Below, in pieces: positions 6,233-10,410 of a stretch of 10,410 bases of DNA (within the stretch, counting starts at the first letter, position 1; every line of letters starts with the position of its first letter). This DNA is from Burkholderiales bacterium (GTDB lineage: Bacteria; Pseudomonadota; Gammaproteobacteria; Burkholderiales; Burkholderiaceae_C). Both the position numbers and the translations under genes were made by a program. Under the pieces are notes generated by a model. That model did not search any database. It was not told the DNA's origin and saw only the letters and a program-made list of their open reading frames with translations. The stretch lies in NCBI GenBank assembly GCA_947453585.1, contig CANGHQ010000031.1, positions 1-10,410 of the forward strand, read 5' to 3'.

Positions 6233-7671
6233 AAACCATTTTTTCCTGCCACCAGCAGGGTCTGCGGGCGATGACCTTGCTTGTGCTGACCTCTTTCTTG
6301 CTGGCCTGTGGTGGTGGCATCTCTCTGTCGGGCGTGGGCAGCGGTGGCAGCGGTATTGCAGAGGGTTCGATCTCCGGTTTTGGCAGCGTGATTGTCAACG
6401 GCGTGGAATACGACGACAGCAACGCGGTGAGCCAAACCGAAGACGCCACCGGACAAAAAACCTTGAGTGCTGCCAAGCTCGGCCAGATGGTTCGCGTCAC
6501 CCAGAGCAAAGATGGTACAGCCGACACGATTGAGATATTGCCGCAGTTGCGTGGCCCCGTGACCAGCGCCAGCTCGGACGGCGTGTACCTCCAAGTCATG
6601 GGCCAGTGGGTACGGGTGGTGTCTGTCAGCAACACCAGTGGCACCGCCACGGTGGTCGAAAATTATGACGGGATTGGCTCCATCGCCAAAGATGATTCAG
6701 TAGAGGTGCATGGCGTATGGACGCAGGATGCGGCCAAGCGTGTTCCGGTATTGGTGGCATCGCGGATTGAAAAATTGTCAGCGTCTTTTGAGCTTCTCAT
6801 CAGCGGCCAGGTAACGTCAGTGAGCCAAGGCAAATTCACGATCAACGGCAGCAGCGTGGTGGTTGACGGCGGGGCTTCCCCCTCCATGCCAGTGGGTAGT
6901 CAAGTAACAGCTTGGTTGAGCCAATGGGACAGCGGTGCCCAGGCCCAGCGGGCCACCCGCACCAAGGACGCTGCCCCCGTGCCTACAGGCACCCAATTGC
7001 TGCGCCTTGATGTCATGGCGGCCAAAAATGACGTGTCGAATGGTCAACTGCGGGCGCAAGGCAGACCCATTGCGGTTCCTACGAACTTGCTGAGTCAATT
7101 TCCCAACAGTCCTGCGCCGCTCTTGCTGGAGGCCACATTGCAAAACGGCGTTTGGACGGCCACCGCACTTCGAGCGCGAAGCCGGCCCGAAGACCTGGGG
7201 GGCGAAATATTGCTCAAGGGCGCCATACCTTGGGACGCCACAGCCTCCACCCTGACCCTGCGCGAGGCAAAGGTTGCCATTGGAAGTGCAACGGTAATCA
7301 GCGCGAACTGCCCCCAAAGTGGAACCATGGTCTTCCTAGAGGTGCGTGCGCTACGCGGCCCTCCCGGAACTACCCCTGTGGCTACCAGCATCAATTGCCT
7401 AAGCGCCCCGCCTAGCGACAGCGTCATTCGCCAAGGTGGTGTTGTGCAAAGCATCTCGGCCGATCGCCAGAGCCTCACGGTGAAGTTCGACGACCAAACG
7501 AACCCGACCGCCATGGTGCTTTTCGCCGGCTCGATGTTGCCGCCCCCGCCCAACGACATCGACTATCTGATCCAGAGGCAACTGCATGTTGACGTCGAGT
7601 ACCAAGTGGTCGCTGGGCGAAACCAGCTGCGCTCCATCAATCAGCCACCCGGGCTACCCGCCCCTCAGTAA
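6229..7671 (+). CDS. DUF5666 repeat lipoprotein
   Basis: A 480-residue exported protein. The N-terminus has a hydrophobic segment MTLLVLTSFLLAC ending in a lipobox-like LLAC with Cys27, followed by a Gly/Ser-rich linker, so it is probably a lipid-anchored periplasmic protein. The body holds small beta-rich DUF5666-type units with recurring 'G.V.S....FTVNG..V.V' patterns. These are SGFGSVIVNGVEYDDSNA (about 49-66) with LGQMVRVTQSKDGTADTIEI (84-103), then RGPVTSASSDGVYLQVMGQWVRV (108-130), SGQVTSVSQGKFTINGSSVVVDG (192-214), LKGAIPWDATASTLTL (329-344) and GGVVQSISADRQSLTVKF (403-420). Start ATG 6229 has GGAGA about 10 bases upstream and overlaps the preceding stop. No enzyme motif is seen. Its molecular role is unknown; such repeats could form an extended binding or structural domain. 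The cytochrome gene follows after 24 bases. Confidence 0.87.
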   Translation: MKTIFSCHQQGLRAMTLLVLTSFLLACGGGISLSGVGSGGSGIAEGSISGFGSVIVNGVEYDDSNAVSQTEDATGQKTLSAAKLGQMVRVTQSKDGTADTIEILPQLRGPVTSASSDGVYLQVMGQWVRVVSVSNTSGTATVVENYDGIGSIAKDDSVEVHGVWTQDAAKRVPVLVASRIEKLSASFELLISGQVTSVSQGKFTINGSSVVVDGGASPSMPVGSQVTAWLSQWDSGAQAQRATRTKDAAPVPTGTQLLRLDVMAAKNDVSNGQLRAQGRPIAVPTNLLSQFPNSPAPLLLEATLQNGVWTATALRARSRPEDLGGEILLKGAIPWDATASTLTLREAKVAIGSATVISANCPQSGTMVFLEVRALRGPPGTTPVATSINCLSAPPSDSVIRQGGVVQSISADRQSLTVKFDDQTNPTAMVLFAGSMLPPPPNDIDYLIQRQLHVDVEYQVVAGRNQLRSINQPPGLPAPQ

Positions 7672-7695
7672 AACCATTTACCAGGAGATATTTCC

Positions 7696-9120
7696 ATGAA
7701 AACTGCCGCCTCTGATGCCGCATCCGATCGACCTTCCACGCGGAGATCATCCGCTTATACAACAGCCTTGGCCGTAGTAGTCAGCAATGCGCTGGTGCTT
7801 TTCGGCGCGCTGGCTGCACCAGCACCCCCTCCGGGTGCCCCTCCTGGGCCACCTCCAGGCGCGCCCAGGCCTGCAATGCCCGCCCCCAAGCTTGTGAACC
7901 CGCCGGCACCAACACGCAGCGCCTTGCAGGAATTGGGGGAAAAGATATTCAACGACACCAATTTGTCCGAGCCGCGCGGCACCGCTTGCGCCAGCTGCCA
8001 CTCGGCAGCCACAGGGTTTGCCAATCTCAACGGCTCGCGCATTGGCGTTCCCCTGGGCAGCCGCCCCAATGCCTTTGGAACTCGCGCCGTCATCCACAAC
8101 TCGTACAGCAGCTTCACCCCCGCATTCTCATTTCGCGTGCGCGATGGTGACGTCGATCCGATGGGTGGTTTGTTCTGGGACGGTCGAGTTGATACCCTGG
8201 CGCAGCAGGCACAAGGTCCGTTTCTCGCTGCATTGGAGATGAACAACAAGGACGCAGCCAGCGTGGTCGCAAAAATTGCGGCATCAAATTATGCGGGCCA
8301 AATGAGCGCCGTCTTTGGTGCAGACGTGTTCAAGGACTCCACCAAAGCCTTTGGGCGAGTTGCTGATGCCATTGCGGCTTTTGAAGCCACCAACAAGTTC
8401 CAGTCCTTTTCTTCGCGTTACGACCAGTTTGTCGCTGGCAAGGCCCAGCTCACGCCCACCGAGACCAGTGGAATGAACCTGTTCATGGATCCTAAAAAAG
8501 GCAACTGCGCGAGCTGCCACACCATGAACCCCAAGGCCAGCGGCCCGACCGACAACCTGTTTACCGATTTTGGGCATTACGCCAGCGGTATTCCGCGCAA
8601 TAAGAGCATTCCAGCCAACGCCAATCCTTCGTACTTCGATCTCGGTCTGTGCGGTCCGCAAAGAACGCGCCCGGCGCTTAGCGCCAACGTCCCGGCGGGC
8701 GTGAGCGTAGAAAAGTTTTGCGGCACTTTCAAAATGCCTTCCCTGCGCAACGTAGCGCAGCGCCAGGCTTTTATGCACAACGGATTTTTTAATAATCTGC
8801 GTGACGTGGTGAGCTTTTATGCCAGCCGCAACAGCGACCCCAAGCGCTGGTACGGCTCCGCCGGTGTGCCCAATGATTTGCCTGCCGCCTATTTGGCAAA
8901 TATCGTGAGTGACCGCGCTCCCTTCGACCGAGCTGCGTCCGCCGGGCCGGCGCTGACCGAGCGTGAGATTGACGATGTGCTCGCTTTCCTCAAGACCTTG
9001 AGTGACCAATTGCCGCCCGCCCCCGGCGCCGCGCCGCCAGCGCCAGCCCCGGCCCAGGTCGCCATGAATCCCTTCGGGTCCATGCCGCCCCCGCCACCAC
9101 CCAAGCCCGCAGCGCGCTAG
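7696..9120 (+). CDS. Di-heme cytochrome c peroxidase / MauG-family protein with proline-rich ends
   Basis: A 474-residue periplasmic redox protein. Two c-type heme sites are seen, CASCH at 98-102 and CASCH at 271-275, the spacing expected of the two cytochrome domains of CcpA/MauG proteins. Other family landmarks are GGLFWDGRVDTLAQQAQGPF (157-176) and FKMPSLRNVAQRQAFMHNGFF (345-365). The N-terminus has a basic stretch (STRRSS), a hydrophobic segment (about 21-40) and ALAAPA, consistent with a signal peptide. It is followed by a Pro/Gly/Ala-rich stretch (42-72). A second Pro/Ala-rich tail covers about 439-474. Cys319 and Cys342, outside the heme motifs, could form a disulfide. Family role: reduction of hydrogen peroxide or oxidation of a protein or small partner; the substrate is unknown here. 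AGGAGA lies at good distance before the ATG. Last gene of the operon. Confidence 0.93.
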   Translation: MKTAASDAASDRPSTRRSSAYTTALAVVVSNALVLFGALAAPAPPPGAPPGPPPGAPRPAMPAPKLVNPPAPTRSALQELGEKIFNDTNLSEPRGTACASCHSAATGFANLNGSRIGVPLGSRPNAFGTRAVIHNSYSSFTPAFSFRVRDGDVDPMGGLFWDGRVDTLAQQAQGPFLAALEMNNKDAASVVAKIAASNYAGQMSAVFGADVFKDSTKAFGRVADAIAAFEATNKFQSFSSRYDQFVAGKAQLTPTETSGMNLFMDPKKGNCASCHTMNPKASGPTDNLFTDFGHYASGIPRNKSIPANANPSYFDLGLCGPQRTRPALSANVPAGVSVEKFCGTFKMPSLRNVAQRQAFMHNGFFNNLRDVVSFYASRNSDPKRWYGSAGVPNDLPAAYLANIVSDRAPFDRAASAGPALTEREIDDVLAFLKTLSDQLPPAPGAAPPAPAPAQVAMNPFGSMPPPPPPKPAAR

Positions 9121-9148
9121 GAAAGTCTGGCTCAAAAGTGAGCGCTTC

Positions 9149-9174
9149 ATTGGCCCCCAGCATTGGGGGCCAAT
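9149..9174. terminator. Strong hairpin after the cytochrome gene, probable (bidirectional) terminator
   Basis: ATTGGCCCCCA (9149-9159) and TGGGGGCCAAT (9164-9174) pair perfectly over 11 bases around the loop GCAT. It lies 28 bases after the cytochrome stop, between two convergent genes. There is no T-run on either side, so it is not a textbook intrinsic terminator. It may stop transcription with Rho or protect the 3' end of the mRNA. Confidence 0.55.
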
Positions 9175-9208
9175 GTGGCTTGTGGCTGACTCCCTGAATA
9201 GCGGGAAA

Positions 9209-9230
9209 GTTTGGAATTAGCGATTCAAAC
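9209..9230 (-). terminator. Weak hairpin downstream of the uvrA-like gene
   Basis: GTTTGGAAT (9209-9217) and ATTCAAAC (9223-9230) pair with one bulged base around TAGCG. On the minus strand the stem is followed by CTTTCC, a short T-rich run. It lies 10 bases past the stop of the uvrA-like gene and could end its transcript, but the stem is weak. Confidence 0.25.
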
Positions 9231-9239
9231 CTAGGGCAT

Positions 9240-10410
9240 TCACCGCCCCAACACCCCCGCCAAGGCCACCCCCGTATGCGTGCCCAGGCGCACCACGTCT
9301 TCGGGCGTGGCAGCAGCCACCACGCGCCCGCCGCCGTTGCCGCCGTCGGGACCGAGGTCTATCACCCAGTCGGCCTCGGCAATCACGTCCAAGTCGTGCT
9401 CAATCACCACCACACTGTGGCCGCCGCGCACCAGGCGGTGCAGCACGTGGATGAGTTTTTCCACGTCGGCCATGTGCAGGCCGACGGTGGGTTCGTCCAG
9501 CACATACAGGGTGTGCGGGACTTTCTGGCCGCGCCGCGTGATGTCGTCGCGCACCTTGCTTAGTTCGGTCACCAGCTTGATGCGCTGCGCCTCGCCGCCG
9601 CTCAGCGTCGGTGAGGGCTGGCCCAGCGTCAAATAGCCCAGGCCCACGTCTTTGAGGAGTTGCAGCGGGTGGGCAATCACCGGCATGGCGGCGAAGAAGT
9701 CCACCGCTTCGTCCACTTCCATTTGCAGCACTTCGCCGATGTTTTTGCCCCGCCAGGTGACGGCCTGGGTTTCGGGGTTAAAGCGCGCGCCCTTGCAGGT
9801 TTCGCACAGCACTTTGACGTCGGGCAAAAAGCTCATGCCAATGGTGCGTATGCCCTGGCCTTCGCAGCCGGGGCAGCGGCCTTCGCCGGTGTTGAAGCTG
9901 AATCGGTTGGCGGCGTAGCCGCGCGCTTTGGCCTCTAGCGTGTCTGCAAAGAGTTTGCGGATGGTGTCCCAAAAGCCGATGTAGGTGGCGGGGCACGAGC
10001 GCGGGGTTTTGCCAATAGGCGTTTGGTCCACTTCGAGCACGCGGTCTATGGATTCAAAGCCCGTGATGCCAGTGCAACCGGTCCAGCGGATTGTTTCGCC
10101 CGCGTCCAGCGCGTCGCGTCCGGCTTTGGTGCTGCGTTTTTGCACGCCCGTTTGAACATTGGCCAGCAGCACGTCGCGGGCTAGCGTGGATTTGCCCGAA
10201 CCCGAGACGCCGGTGATAGCCACCAGGCGCTGCAGGGGAATGTGGGCGGTAACGTCTTGCAGGTTGTGCAGACTGGCGCCGGTGACGGTGAGCCAGTTGA
10301 TTTTTTCGTGCTGGCTTGTTGGCGTTGCACTTGGTGCTGTGCCCGCAGCGCCGGGCCTTGGGGCGGGCTCCTCATGGTGCGAGCACAAATCGTCACCCGC
10401 CCCAAGGCCC
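9240..10410 (-). CDS. UvrA-family excinuclease ATPase, C-terminal part (cut by right edge)
   Basis: This is the second ATP-binding half of a UvrA-type DNA-damage recognition ATPase for nucleotide excision repair. Seen in order: Walker A GVSGSGKST, ESIDRVLEVDQTPIGKTPRS, a zinc finger CPGC-X19-CETC (same spacing as E. coli UvrA), the ABC signature LSGGEAQRIKL, Walker B LYVLDEPTVGLH and the H-loop VVVIEHD. Stop TGA is at 9242-9240. The frame stays open through the right edge. TTG 10388 is a possible start codon, but the residues before it (GLGAGDDL) continue the frame, so this is most likely the end of a longer gene. A Pro/Ala/Thr-rich linker precedes the ATPase half. The stretch KVRDDITRRGQKVPH between signature and Walker B is longer than in E. 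coli. As I recall, this fits the long UvrA paralog common in betaproteobacteria rather than the standard UvrA. Confidence 0.88.
   Translation of the reverse strand, partial: GLGAGDDLCSHHEEPAPRPGAAGTAPSATPTSQHEKINWLTVTGASLHNLQDVTAHIPLQRLVAITGVSGSGKSTLARDVLLANVQTGVQKRSTKAGRDALDAGETIRWTGCTGITGFESIDRVLEVDQTPIGKTPRSCPATYIGFWDTIRKLFADTLEAKARGYAANRFSFNTGEGRCPGCEGQGIRTIGMSFLPDVKVLCETCKGARFNPETQAVTWRGKNIGEVLQMEVDEAVDFFAAMPVIAHPLQLLKDVGLGYLTLGQPSPTLSGGEAQRIKLVTELSKVRDDITRRGQKVPHTLYVLDEPTVGLHMADVEKLIHVLHRLVRGGHSVVVIEHDLDVIAEADWVIDLGPDGGNGGGRVVAAATPEDVVRLGTHTGVALAGVLGR
10353..10410. repeat. Perfect 15-base inverted repeat ending exactly at the window edge
   Basis: GGGCCTTGGGGCGGG (10353-10367) and its exact reverse complement CCCGCCCCAAGGCCC (10396-10410) flank 28 bases. 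Those bases hold a smaller GTGC-GA-GCAC hairpin. The repeat lies in the linker region of the UvrA-like frame. Because the second arm ends at the last base of the window, the repeat may extend further. Confidence 0.75.

Noticed and set aside
7735..7767. Possible twin-arginine signal in the cytochrome N-terminus (STRRSSAYT)
   Set aside because: It lacks the usual S/T-R-R-x-F-L-K context, and c-type cytochromes receive heme after Sec export, so a Sec-type signal is far more likely.
1..10410. CRISPR arrays, tRNA or rRNA genes, insertion sequences, integrase or attachment sites
   Set aside because: No regularly spaced repeats, no recognisable RNA gene structure and no transposase or integrase frame were seen; TA modules alone do not show a mobile element.

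Overview
The window looks like the chromosome of a GC-rich betaproteobacterium, most likely Burkholderiales (Comamonadaceae/Rhodoferax-like). I infer this from the protein flavour of RF3, the acetylpolyamine-amidohydrolase-like enzyme, the DUF6502/DUF5666 pair and a betaproteobacterial-type UvrA C-terminus. No rRNA, tRNA, CRISPR array or insertion sequence was seen.

Layout, left to right. (1) 1-536, minus strand: a toxin-antitoxin (TA) module. A HigB/RelE-like toxin has no ATG/GTG/TTG at its family start and appears to begin at ATT. It overlaps a BrnA/DUF4415-like ribbon-helix-helix antitoxin that is cut by the left edge. (2) 537-798: AT-rich then GC-rich intergenic DNA holding divergent control signals. 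(3) 799-3614, plus strand: prfC (peptide chain release factor 3) followed after 14 bases by a 12-helix MFS transporter. (4) 3663-5250, minus strand: an acetylpolyamine-amidohydrolase/HDAC-family enzyme, then a brnT-brnA TA module with its own promoter. (5) 5251-5392: a divergent control region with a palindrome. (6) 5393-9120, plus strand: a compact three-gene operon coding for a DUF6502 protein, a DUF5666 lipoprotein and a di-heme cytochrome c peroxidase-like protein with proline-rich ends. It is followed by a strong hairpin. (7) 9240-10410, minus strand: the C-terminal part of a UvrA-family protein, open to the right edge.

Two things stand out. First, the two TA modules, about 3.1 kb apart and with unrelated toxin folds, carry antitoxins of the same type. 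Each also has a 20-base dyad with the same TGT-N4-ACA core just upstream of its toxin start, which suggests a shared operator and possible cross-regulation. Second, the DUF6502-DUF5666-cytochrome peroxidase operon is a tightly coupled set of a probable cytoplasmic DNA-binding-like protein, a lipoprotein and a periplasmic redox enzyme. I know of no described function for it, and it is the best candidate here for an undescribed system. Several starts (brnT, the DUF6502 gene) sit at the predicted transcription start with no Shine-Dalgarno sequence, so leaderless translation is a recurring theme.
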